In this document: piece after piece, positions 7,495 through 12,452 of the stretch
Position numbering within the stretch: position 1 is the first letter of the stretch
Layout of the letters: each line of letters opens with the position of its first letter
Assembly (NCBI GenBank): GCA_009700365.1
Contig: WLME01000020.1
Coordinates: forward strand, 1 to 12,536
Direction of reading: 5' to 3'
Origin: Actinomycetota bacterium
Lineage (GTDB): Bacteria > Actinomycetota > Actinomycetes > Nanopelagicales > Nanopelagicaceae
Length of the DNA stretch: 12,536 nucleotides
Notes under the pieces: generated by a model
Database searches by the model: none
What the model was told of the DNA's origin: nothing
The model's input: the letters and a program-made list of their open reading frames with translations, nothing else
Translations under genes and position numbers: made by a program

Positions 7495-7527
7495 GCGATT
7501 GGCTATTTAGTTTCAGCAATCCTTGCC
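7495..7527 (+). repeat. Right copy of the 33-bp direct repeat flanking vapBC
   Basis: Partner of 6740-6772 (29/33). This copy holds the real last seven codons and stop of the DUF1801 gene, followed on the minus strand by a decayed copy of the amidotransferase start: ATA-GCC-AAT-CG where the intact copy has ATG-ACC-AAA-CG. Three of the four differences lie in the half that is non-functional here. Confidence 0.85.
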
Positions 7528-8054
7528 TTCACCATTGCGAGAATCAATTTCTCTTCGACCTTCCAATCGTTAGGTACTCCGATTGTCTTCTTCTTTAGGT
7601 CAAGGTGCTCAAGTTGATCGCGGAAAGTCTCGAGTACATCAGTGCTCCAAGGGGCAATTAAAATATGTTTTGTGGCCGCTGATACTCCGAAGATGTAATC
7701 GTTGCCTAACTTGAGCATGGGTTGGTTCCAGGCGATAACAAGTTCGGTCTTGGGATATTTGGTTTGAATGACTTTAAAGATTTTGCGCATTGTGGTTGCT
7801 TGCTGTGGATCCACGGTTTTGTAGTAATCAGTCGGAGTTTCAAAGCGCTTAGCCGAAACTGATCCTCGTGAGTACATCACCAGCGCATTAGCGTGGGCTT
7901 GCGAGAAGCCATAGTTCTCGCGAAGATGAGCAATCTGCTGGGGATACTTTTCGTCTTTGATGTGCTTCATGACCTTGAACCAGTAGGCCATCTTTTCGCC
8001 GTATCTCTTTTCGATAGCGGGAAAATGCGCTTCGCGGGCTGGATCCTTCGGCAT
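7503..8054 (-). CDS. DUF4287/DUF1801-domain protein
   Basis: 183 residues of unknown function. The N-terminal part (to about residue 70, with LRENYGFSQAHANALVMYSRG) resembles DUF4287. The C-terminal part (about 80-180, with VIQTKYPKTELVIAWNQPMLKLGNDYIFGVSA and HILIAPWS, not contiguous) resembles DUF1801, the YdhG/CyaY-like fold sometimes called an iron-chaperone-like domain. No catalytic motif, signal peptide or membrane segment is visible. Its last codons lie in the repeat that borders vapBC, and a relic of the same codons remains at the class I amidotransferase start. The two genes were therefore once adjacent and overlapped by ATGA. TAGAAT lies 6 nt before its ATG, without a ribosome binding site. 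Confidence 0.75.
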   Translation of the reverse strand: MPKDPAREAHFPAIEKRYGEKMAYWFKVMKHIKDEKYPQQIAHLRENYGFSQAHANALVMYSRGSVSAKRFETPTDYYKTVDPQQATTMRKIFKVIQTKYPKTELVIAWNQPMLKLGNDYIFGVSAATKHILIAPWSTDVLETFRDQLEHLDLKKKTIGVPNDWKVEEKLILAMVKARIAETK

Positions 8055-8060
8055 AAGGGA

Positions 8061-8066
8061 ATTCTA
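8061..8066 (-). promoter_or_regulatory. -10 hexamer, leaderless promoter of the DUF1801 gene
   Basis: The minus strand reads TTAGAATTCCCTT before the ATG at 8054. TAGAAT ends 6 nt before the start codon and no Shine-Dalgarno is present. Confidence 0.45.
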
Positions 8067-8109
8067 ACTTTCTGGCACTCATTTAACTATTTGTTCACCT
8101 AATGTGCAT

Positions 8110-8299
8110 GGCTGGTTTTCAGGGATTTTATGGACAGGTCCCATAGTTTGCCTCAGAAATTAGATGAGCTATTCCTTCCGTTTATCAAGTTTCTTCTTTC
8201 GGGACAGCAAGAAGCAAAGACTTTGTCTGGATGAGGGTCTGACAGAGTAGTTGTAGCCATAAAAGAAGCCCGCCGAAGCCCTTTCGGTGGGCTTCTTTT
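8110..8299 (+). ncRNA. Candidate small RNA or long leader ending at an intrinsic terminator
   Basis: The 271-nt spacer between divergent genes (8055-8325) contains no convincing ORF but ends in a strong terminator. Since no plus-strand gene precedes it, some transcript must start inside the spacer. A small hairpin (TATGG/CCATA, 8129-8145) lies at the presumed 5' part. TAATGT (8100-8105) or TATTCC (near 8170) could be -10 elements; neither is convincing, so the 5' end is a guess. It did not match tmRNA, RNase P RNA, SRP RNA or 6C RNA by eye. Confidence 0.3.
8261..8299 (+). terminator. Strong intrinsic terminator, bidirectional in form
   Basis: AAAAGAAGCCC-G-CCGAA (8261-8277) pairs with TTCGG-T-GGGCTTCTTTT (8283-8299) around a 5-nt loop GCCCT. 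This is a 17-bp stem with one G-T pair, GC-rich at its centre, with A and T tracts at the ends on both strands. It lies just before the ROK kinase promoter and has no annotated gene to terminate. Confidence 0.85.
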
Positions 8300-8310
8300 A
8301 TGCCTCCGAC

Positions 8311-8316
8311 TAGAAT
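8311..8316 (+). promoter_or_regulatory. -10 hexamer before the ROK kinase
   Basis: TAGAAT ends 9 nt before the ATG at 8326 and only 11 nt after the terminator stem. It would give a 5' leader of at most a few nucleotides, so the kinase message starts independently of any transcript ended by the terminator. Confidence 0.45.
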
Positions 8317-8325
8317 TTGCAGATT

Positions 8326-9231
8326 ATGAAGGATGCATCGCTAGCCATTGATGTTGGGGCAACAAAGGTGTCGGTAGGCCTTGTTGCTCGTGATGGCGAG
8401 GTCATCGTCAAGAAAGAGATAAGTTCCAAGGTCAGTTCGCAAGATGAACTCAATGACAGCCTTGCCGCAGTGATCGCTGAAATCTGCCACAGGGATGGCG
8501 TCAATATTTTCGGCGCAGGCATCGGATCTGCCGGGCCTATAGATAATGTTGCCGGAACAATTAATCCAGTAAATATTTCTCATTGGCAAGACTTTTCACT
8601 CGTTGACTTTGTACGTTCTGTTTCAGGAATTCAATTCGTGCGAATTATTGGAGATGCAAGCGCTCTTGCTTACGCAGAATTTATGTTGGGCGCAGGGCGC
8701 GGGGCAACCAATTTATTGGGAGTTGTTGTCTCAACCGGTATTGGGGGAGGCGCAGTCCTCAATGGAAAATTTCATATTGGGCGCACAGGCAATGCTGGAT
8801 TTATCGGACACATCGTTGTTGCGCAAGGTGGAGATCTCTGCGAATGCGGACAACGTGGGTGTGTAGAGGCTTATGCCAGTGGGACAAATATGGCGAAGGA
8901 TTTTGGGGTTGATGGTTTTGAAGAAGTTGCAGAGGCTGCGCGAATCGGAAATCTGCGTGCCATAGCTTCGGTTGAAAAGGGCGCAGCATTTATGGCACTT
9001 GGATTGCTGAATGCAGTAGCTCTTATGGATCTTGACACCATTGTGGTTGGTGGTGGAGTCATGAGCGCTGATGATGTGTATTGGCCGATATTGCAGAAGC
9101 ATTTTGAAAAAGAGATGAGCGCACTCAATTTCCCCGGAACTGTGGCGTTAAAGAAGGCAACACTCGGCAAAGATTCAGGACTTGTCGGCGCTGGTTTGGT
9201 TGGATTCACCCAAGGCAGAGAAAGGGGTTGA
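8326..9231 (+). CDS. ROK-family sugar kinase
   Basis: A 301-residue cytosolic kinase that phosphorylates a hexose or hexosamine at the 6-position. It has DVGATK phosphate-binding (9-14), the catalytic aspartate in IGDASALAYAE (D110), STGIGGG (136-142), the zinc-site histidine in FIGH (H162), and the ROK zinc cluster CECGQRGCVE (C172, C174, C179). The usual sugar-contacting residue of the ExGH motif is Phe159 (GFIGH). Glu is common in glucokinases and His in ManNAc-kinase-like proteins, so sugar preference is uncertain. ATG at 8326 is used; an upstream TTG at 8317 would overlap the promoter region. It is followed by a phosphomannose isomerase with a ribosome binding site inside its last codons, so mannose is a likely substrate. 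It lacks the DNA-binding N-terminus of ROK repressors. Confidence 0.87.
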   Translation: MKDASLAIDVGATKVSVGLVARDGEVIVKKEISSKVSSQDELNDSLAAVIAEICHRDGVNIFGAGIGSAGPIDNVAGTINPVNISHWQDFSLVDFVRSVSGIQFVRIIGDASALAYAEFMLGAGRGATNLLGVVVSTGIGGGAVLNGKFHIGRTGNAGFIGHIVVAQGGDLCECGQRGCVEAYASGTNMAKDFGVDGFEEVAEAARIGNLRAIASVEKGAAFMALGLLNAVALMDLDTIVVGGGVMSADDVYWPILQKHFEKEMSALNFPGTVALKKATLGKDSGLVGAGLVGFTQGRERG

Positions 9232-9235
9232 TGTG

Positions 9236-9577
9236 ATGGAATATTCAGAACGCCCCTGGGGCAGTTACCAAGTACTTCTTTCTAATGCTATTTCTCAAGT
9301 GAAGGAAGTTACCGTCAAAGCTGGTGCGCGCCTTTCATATCAGACGCACCAACAGCGGGCGGAACATTGGTTTATTACTGCAGGTCCAGCAATCGTCACA
9401 ATCGACGGTGTTACAAAGACTCTGCAAGTCGGTGAGTCTATTGATATTGGCATCGGCGTAGCCCATCGCATGGCTGCACCTGAAAGCAATGGCGTGACCT
9501 TCATTGAAGTGCAGACAGGTACCTACTTTGGCGAAGATGACATCGTGCGCCTGGAAGATGATTTCGGCCGTATTTAA
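9236..9577 (+). CDS. Cupin phosphomannose isomerase (type II, C-terminal-domain type)
   Basis: A 113-residue single cupin matching the isomerase half of ManC-type proteins, without the guanylyltransferase domain. It interconverts mannose-6-phosphate and fructose-6-phosphate. Characteristic are RPWGSY (6-11), LSYQTHQQRAEHW (33-45, with metal ligands Q36, H38 and E43), VAHR (75-78, H77), and the ending EVQTGTYFGEDDIVRLEDDFGR. ATG at 9236 follows AGGGG at about 8 nt and gives the standard start; longer readings run back into the kinase gene in another frame. It is almost contiguous with the ROK kinase, so the pair could turn mannose into fructose-6-phosphate. A role supplying GDP-mannose synthesis in the reverse direction is also possible. 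Confidence 0.85.
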   Translation: MEYSERPWGSYQVLLSNAISQVKEVTVKAGARLSYQTHQQRAEHWFITAGPAIVTIDGVTKTLQVGESIDIGIGVAHRMAAPESNGVTFIEVQTGTYFGEDDIVRLEDDFGRI

Positions 9578-9605
9578 TTAGGTCTCGGAAGAGTAAGGTT
9601 GAAGT

Positions 9606-9986
9606 ATGAATCGCATCAATGCGTTTAATCGTCGCTTAGCCGAGAAGATCACATCAGCGGTTTCGACAATGTGGTGCGCTTATATTTTTGCAGCGATTGC
9701 ACTGATTTCATTGCCGGCGGCAATTAAAACTGGTGATGTCGTGATTATCGTTGCCTGGATTGCACAGACTTTTCTGCAGCTGGTTCTACTTTCAATCATC
9801 ATGGTAGGTCAGCAAGTTTCTTCAAGTTCTGTTGAGAAGATGATTAAAGAGACCCACGAGGCATCACTGGGAGAATTTGAATTGGCAAAAGAGGCGCGCA
9901 ATCTCGCCAATCAAGAGCTCGCCGAACTCAAAGATATTGCCTCAGAAATCCATCGCGTAATTCGCGATATTGAGGGCAAGAGCTAG
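9606..9986 (+). CDS. Small two-helix membrane protein with C-terminal coiled coil
   Basis: 126 residues, not assigned to a characterised family; it vaguely recalls DUF1003 or low-affinity-iron-permease-like small membrane proteins. A polar N-terminus (1-20) is followed by two hydrophobic segments, about 21-41 (MWCAYIFAAIALISLPAAI) and 46-67 (VVIIVAWIAQTFLQLVLLS). A long amphipathic helix rich in Glu and Lys with heptad-like leucines (75-122) is probably a cytoplasmic coiled coil. AAGG lies about 7 nt before the ATG, 28 nt after the isomerase, so it may share that operon, although no functional link is evident. Its TAG overlaps the stop of the convergent RelE toxin by 4 nt (CTAG). Confidence 0.7.
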   Translation: MNRINAFNRRLAEKITSAVSTMWCAYIFAAIALISLPAAIKTGDVVIIVAWIAQTFLQLVLLSIIMVGQQVSSSSVEKMIKETHEASLGEFELAKEARNLANQELAELKDIASEIHRVIRDIEGKS

Positions 9987-10243
9987 CGGAGGTAGATATC
10001 TCTTCGAGGTCCGATATCTAGGACAAGAATTAATAGCTCGCTGCCATTGAATGTGTAGATGATTCGGAATTTGCCGACTCGAATGCGGTAACCATCGCGC
10101 CCCTTTAATTTGAGGGCCTTTGGAGGCATTGGATTTTCGCGAAGCAGCTCTATTGCAATTGAAATTCGATCTCGATCTGATTTAGGTGCTTCAAGTAGTG
10201 CTTTCTTCGCCTTCGGATCAAAAGTGACGGTGTAACGAATCAA
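9983..10243 (-). CDS. RelE/ParE-superfamily toxin
   Basis: An 86-residue toxin of the RelE fold. YTVTFDPKAKKAL at the start, LKGRDGYRIRVGKFRIIYTF in the sheet, and the ending LVLDIGPRRDIY are standard RelE features; the basic residues in the sheet and near the C-terminal RRDIY are where RelE mRNases act on ribosome-bound mRNA. The length is normal and nothing is truncated. The start overlaps the antitoxin stop by 4 nt (ATGA), which couples their translation. The last bases overlap the convergent membrane-protein gene. A perfect 8-bp inverted repeat (9993-10000/10013-10020) lies in its last codons. Mode of action (ribosome-dependent mRNase or gyrase-directed ParE) is not decided. Confidence 0.85.
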   Translation of the reverse strand: MIRYTVTFDPKAKKALLEAPKSDRDRISIAIELLRENPMPPKALKLKGRDGYRIRVGKFRIIYTFNGSELLILVLDIGPRRDIYLR

Positions 10244-10488
10244 AGCAAGCCAAGCTCTCGCTTTACGTCATCCCATGCGATTGTCTTCTCTTTGCTCAAC
10301 ATTGCTTGATCAAATGCTTCAATATCTTCAAGTTCTTCCATGGCTTCCAACATTTCTCGGTAAAGGGTCGGAGAGATTAGAACAGCTACAGGTTCACCAT
10401 GTTTGAGGATGTGGACAGGCGACTTATGCGATTTCTTAATCGCTGCAGGAAGTTCGGCACGGGCATCGGTGACGCTTAATTCGCTCAT
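10240..10488 (-). CDS. Phd/YefM-family antitoxin
   Basis: 82 residues. The N-terminal domain (MSELSVTDARAELPAAIKK, then VHILKHGEPVAVLISPTLYREML) is the Phd/YefM DNA-binding and dimerisation fold, and the acidic tail (MEELEDIEAFDQAML, WDDVKRELGLL) would neutralise the toxin. The frame is open five codons further to 10503, but that region is promoter and operator DNA. The ATG at 10488 is the family-typical start and has TACAGT 6 nt upstream. It is encoded directly behind lexA on the same strand and precedes the toxin. Autoregulation through the TGTACA operator just upstream is likely. Confidence 0.85.
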   Translation of the reverse strand: MSELSVTDARAELPAAIKKSHKSPVHILKHGEPVAVLISPTLYREMLEAMEELEDIEAFDQAMLSKEKTIAWDDVKRELGLL

Positions 10489-10494
10489 GACAAG

Positions 10495-10500
10495 ACTGTA
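10495..10500 (-). promoter_or_regulatory. -10 hexamer, leaderless promoter of the YefM-RelE pair
   Basis: The minus strand reads TACAGT followed by 6 nt (CTTGTC) and the antitoxin ATG. The hexamer overlaps the antitoxin-proximal arm of the TGTACA operator, so bound antitoxin would cover it. Confidence 0.45.
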
Positions 10501-10524
10501 CATTTAAGAGTTGAAAATGTACAG
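10496..10524. promoter_or_regulatory. Operator of the YefM-RelE pair (two TGTACA cores)
   Basis: A perfect 10-bp inverted repeat, CTGTACATTT and AAATGTACAG, separated by 9 nt. Each arm contains the palindrome TGTACA (10497-10502 and 10518-10523), 21 bp apart, i.e. on the same DNA face. E. coli YefM is known to bind repeats with a TGTACA core, so this is a strong candidate site for the antitoxin. Confidence 0.75.
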
Positions 10525-10545
10525 AGTTAAAAACGCGAGAAGTAT

Positions 10546-11202
10546 TTAGATAGAGCGAAGTACTGCAGTTACTTTGCCTAAAATCTCGCAGGTATCGCCA
10601 TCGATTGGTGCGAAATCATCGTTTGCAGGAAGCAACCAAATGTGGCCAGCTTTGCGTGAGAAAGTCTTGACGGTTGCTTCGCCATCAATCATCGCTGCCA
10701 CGATTTCGCCATTGTTGGCATCTTTTTGTTGACGGATAACTACATAATCTCCATCGCAGATTGCAGCATTGATCATGGATTCGCCCTTGACCTTGAGCAT
10801 AAAGAGATCGCCCTTGCCGACAAGAGATTCAGGTAGCGGAAGAGTCTCCTCGATCTGTTGATCGGCGGTGATTGGAACTCCAGCTGCGATTGAACCAACG
10901 AGTGGGATAAATCGGGTCTTATCTGTGTGAGCACCTTCGCCGCTGAGGTGGTCGGGGAGTACAACTTCCATGGCGCGACCGCGATCGGCATCGCGACGGA
11001 TGAAGCCCTTCTCCTCGAGGATATCGAGCTGGTACTTAACGGATGCAGGGGAGTTCAGGCCTGAGGCCTCGCCGATCTCGCGCATGGATGGGGCGTACCC
11101 CTGTGATTCAGAGGAGGTCTTGATGAAGTCGAGGATTGCTACCTGGCGGGTGGTCAGCTCAGGCTTGCTTGAAGAAGATTGGGGGGTCTCTTTTTTGCTC
11201 AT
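10546..11202 (-). CDS. lexA: LexA, SOS repressor
   Basis: 218 residues, complete. A polar N-terminal tail (1-14) precedes the winged-helix domain (about 15-80: LTTRQVAILDFI, YAPSMREIGEASGL, SPASVKYQLDILEEKGFIRR). The latent-protease domain follows, with cleavage site A107-G108 (SIAAGVP), catalytic S142 in KGESM and K179 in EATVKTF. RecA-stimulated self-cleavage would derepress the SOS genes. The ATG at 11202 gives the normal N-terminus; the frame is open to a TTG at 11241, but that lies inside an SOS box. The ribosome binding site is weak. Two SOS boxes upstream indicate autoregulation and shared control with the divergent LysM gene. The YefM-RelE pair lies downstream on the same strand with no ordinary terminator between. 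Confidence 0.96.
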   Translation of the reverse strand: MSKKETPQSSSSKPELTTRQVAILDFIKTSSESQGYAPSMREIGEASGLNSPASVKYQLDILEEKGFIRRDADRGRAMEVVLPDHLSGEGAHTDKTRFIPLVGSIAAGVPITADQQIEETLPLPESLVGKGDLFMLKVKGESMINAAICDGDYVVIRQQKDANNGEIVAAMIDGEATVKTFSRKAGHIWLLPANDDFAPIDGDTCEILGKVTAVLRSI

Positions 11203-11233
11203 GCACAGAGTGTTCCACAGACTGGGGATAAAT

Positions 11234-11249
11234 TCAAACAAATGTTCGA
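11234..11249. promoter_or_regulatory. LexA-proximal SOS box (one mismatch)
   Basis: TCAAACAAATGTTCGA differs at one position from TCGAAC-N4-GTTCGA. It lies 32 bp before the lexA ATG and 44 bp from the perfect box, so it probably serves mainly lexA itself. Confidence 0.7.
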
Positions 11250-11292
11250 AAAAAACTTGCGGGTGTCGGTAGGGGGCTGTATGGTTTTCCTA

Positions 11293-11308
11293 TCGAACAA
11301 GTGTTCGA
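11293..11308. promoter_or_regulatory. Perfect SOS box between lexA and the LysM gene
   Basis: TCGAACAAGTGTTCGA is an exact match to TCGAAC-N4-GTTCGA, the actinobacterial/Gram-positive LexA operator. It lies 43 bp before the LysM ATG and 91 bp before the lexA ATG, placed to control both directions. Confidence 0.92.
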
Positions 11309-11350
11309 AAACCTTCCCCAAGGTTTAAGGCGTAGCAGGAGCTAAGAACT

Positions 11351-11725
11351 ATGAGCACAATGACTCTTAACCACAGCAATGATTTCTCTAAAGTCAGTCA
11401 TTTGCAGGGCTTTTCGACCAATCCGTCAACGATTACCCTTAATCGTCGAGGTCGCCTTGCCCGCACCTTTGTAGTTCTTTCTCTCGCTATCGTCTTGGGG
11501 TCACTCGTAAGCGCCAAGGCCGGGGCCGGCACCGATACCAACCCCCAAGCAGCGACCTCCTTTATCACCGTCACTGTGGCCCCTGGTGAAACCGTCTGGT
11601 CGCTAGCTAGCCACCTCTCTGGCGGATCTGATGTGCGCTCGCTCGTCTCAGAGATCATTACCGTCAACTCGCTTTCCTCGGTCGATCTGGCCGCAGGGCA
11701 GAAATTGCGCATCCCACTCAAGTAA
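11351..11725 (+). CDS. LysM-domain membrane protein, probable SOS cell-division inhibitor
   Basis: 124 residues: a polar cytoplasmic N-terminus (1-38), one membrane segment (about 39-55, TFVVLSLAIVLGSLVSA), a short linker, and a LysM peptidoglycan-binding domain (about 72-122: VAPGETVWSLASHL, then INTVNSL-like ITVNSL and LAAGQKLRIP). AGGAG lies 9 nt before the ATG. The position, divergent from lexA behind a perfect SOS box and followed by nrdR, is that of Rv2719c in mycobacteria and divS in corynebacteria, which halt septation after DNA damage; YneA of Bacillus has the same helix-LysM layout. The functional equivalence is inferred from this context; sequence similarity outside the LysM domain could not be tested. 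Confidence 0.8.
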   Translation: MSTMTLNHSNDFSKVSHLQGFSTNPSTITLNRRGRLARTFVVLSLAIVLGSLVSAKAGAGTDTNPQAATSFITVTVAPGETVWSLASHLSGGSDVRSLVSEIITVNSLSSVDLAAGQKLRIPLK

Positions 11726-11809
11726 GACCGCCTCACAAAGGCTTCTGGCGCGACACGAAGAAATTTTTTCTACTCAGCAGGCAGAGTCTCAAGAAATGCT
11801 TTATAGTTC

Positions 11810-11825
11810 CCACTAGATGTAGGGG
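11810..11825. promoter_or_regulatory. Candidate NrdR box 1
   Basis: CCACTAGATGTAGGGG agrees at 11 of 16 positions with the NrdR-box consensus acaCwAtATaTwGtgt, including 8 of the 10 core bases. It is upstream of nrdR and pairs with a second site one 31-bp step downstream. Confidence 0.5.
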
Positions 11826-11840
11826 TCGAAAGCGTTAAAA

Positions 11841-11856
11841 CTTCCATTAGTAGTGT
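11841..11856. promoter_or_regulatory. Candidate NrdR box 2
   Basis: CTTCCATTAGTAGTGT matches the NrdR consensus at 9 of 16 positions, with a perfect right half (TAGTGT) and a poor left half. The gap from box 1 is exactly 15 bp (31 bp centre to centre, about three helical turns), the spacing known for NrdR box pairs. TAGGGT (11860-11865) just downstream could be the -10. Confidence 0.45.
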
Positions 11857-11933
11857 TTTTAGGGTAGTTTTCGCAGTTCGCCAATACACCCGATTTTGGG
11901 AAAAACTGAGCATTCGAAGGGAGACACGCCGAG

Positions 11934-12449
11934 ATGATTTGTCCGTTCTGCAGACATGATGATTCCCGAGTCGTCGACTCCCGCCCGGTCGTAGATGGCA
12001 CTGAAATCCGCCGTCGCCGTGAATGCCCAAAGTGCGGTCAGCGCTTTTCAACTCAAGAGGTCGCACTCCTCAATATCATCAAACGATCAGGGGCTACCGA
12101 ACCATTTAGCCGCGAGAAAGTTCTTGTCAGCGTCCGCAAGGCGTGCCAAGGTCGTCCAGTCAATGAAGATGATTTAGTTCTCTTGGCCCAGCGAGTAGAA
12201 GAGACCCTTCGCTCATCTGGTCAGGCAGAAATTGAAGCTCAAGAAGTAGGAATGGCAATTCTTGCGCCACTTCGCGAACTCGCTGAGGTTGCCTACCTCC
12301 GCTACGCGTCTATGTCCCGTAACTTTGCCTTCCTTGAAGATTTCGAAGGTGAGATTGCACTTCTCCGCGCCCTCCCATCGAATGCAACATCAGCAGGAAA
12401 TGTAAGAACACCAGAAACATCAACAGCACAACAGAAGACGGGGAAATAA
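11934..12449 (+). CDS. nrdR: NrdR, ribonucleotide reductase regulator
   Basis: 171 residues. The N-terminal zinc ribbon (MICPFCRHDDSRVVDSR, with CPKCG; C3, C6, C31 and C34) is the DNA-binding domain, followed by the ATP-cone (about 46-136, from IIKRSGATEPFSREKV), which senses ATP and dATP. NrdR represses ribonucleotide reductase genes when deoxynucleotides are plentiful. About 20 residues follow the usual end near 150 and appear disordered (Thr/Ser/Ala-rich). AAGGGAG lies about 10 nt before the ATG. The next gene, only 3 nt downstream, is its expected target nrdJ, and a pair of NrdR-box-like sites lies 80-125 nt upstream, suggesting control of the whole nrdRJ operon. Confidence 0.95.
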   Translation: MICPFCRHDDSRVVDSRPVVDGTEIRRRRECPKCGQRFSTQEVALLNIIKRSGATEPFSREKVLVSVRKACQGRPVNEDDLVLLAQRVEETLRSSGQAEIEAQEVGMAILAPLRELAEVAYLRYASMSRNFAFLEDFEGEIALLRALPSNATSAGNVRTPETSTAQQKTGK

Positions 12450-12452
12450 CAC

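Noticed and set aside
9182..9235. Longer phosphomannose isomerase starting inside the ROK kinase gene
   Set aside because: The added residues are an out-of-frame reading of conserved kinase codons; ATG 9236 has the ribosome binding site.
11203..11241. Longer LexA from TTG at 11241
   Set aside because: It would place the start codon inside an SOS box, and the added residues are not LexA-like.
11730..11770. Terminator after the LysM gene (CTTC/GAAG followed by ATTTTTT)
   Set aside because: The T-tract is present, but only a 4-bp stem with a large loop could be drawn.
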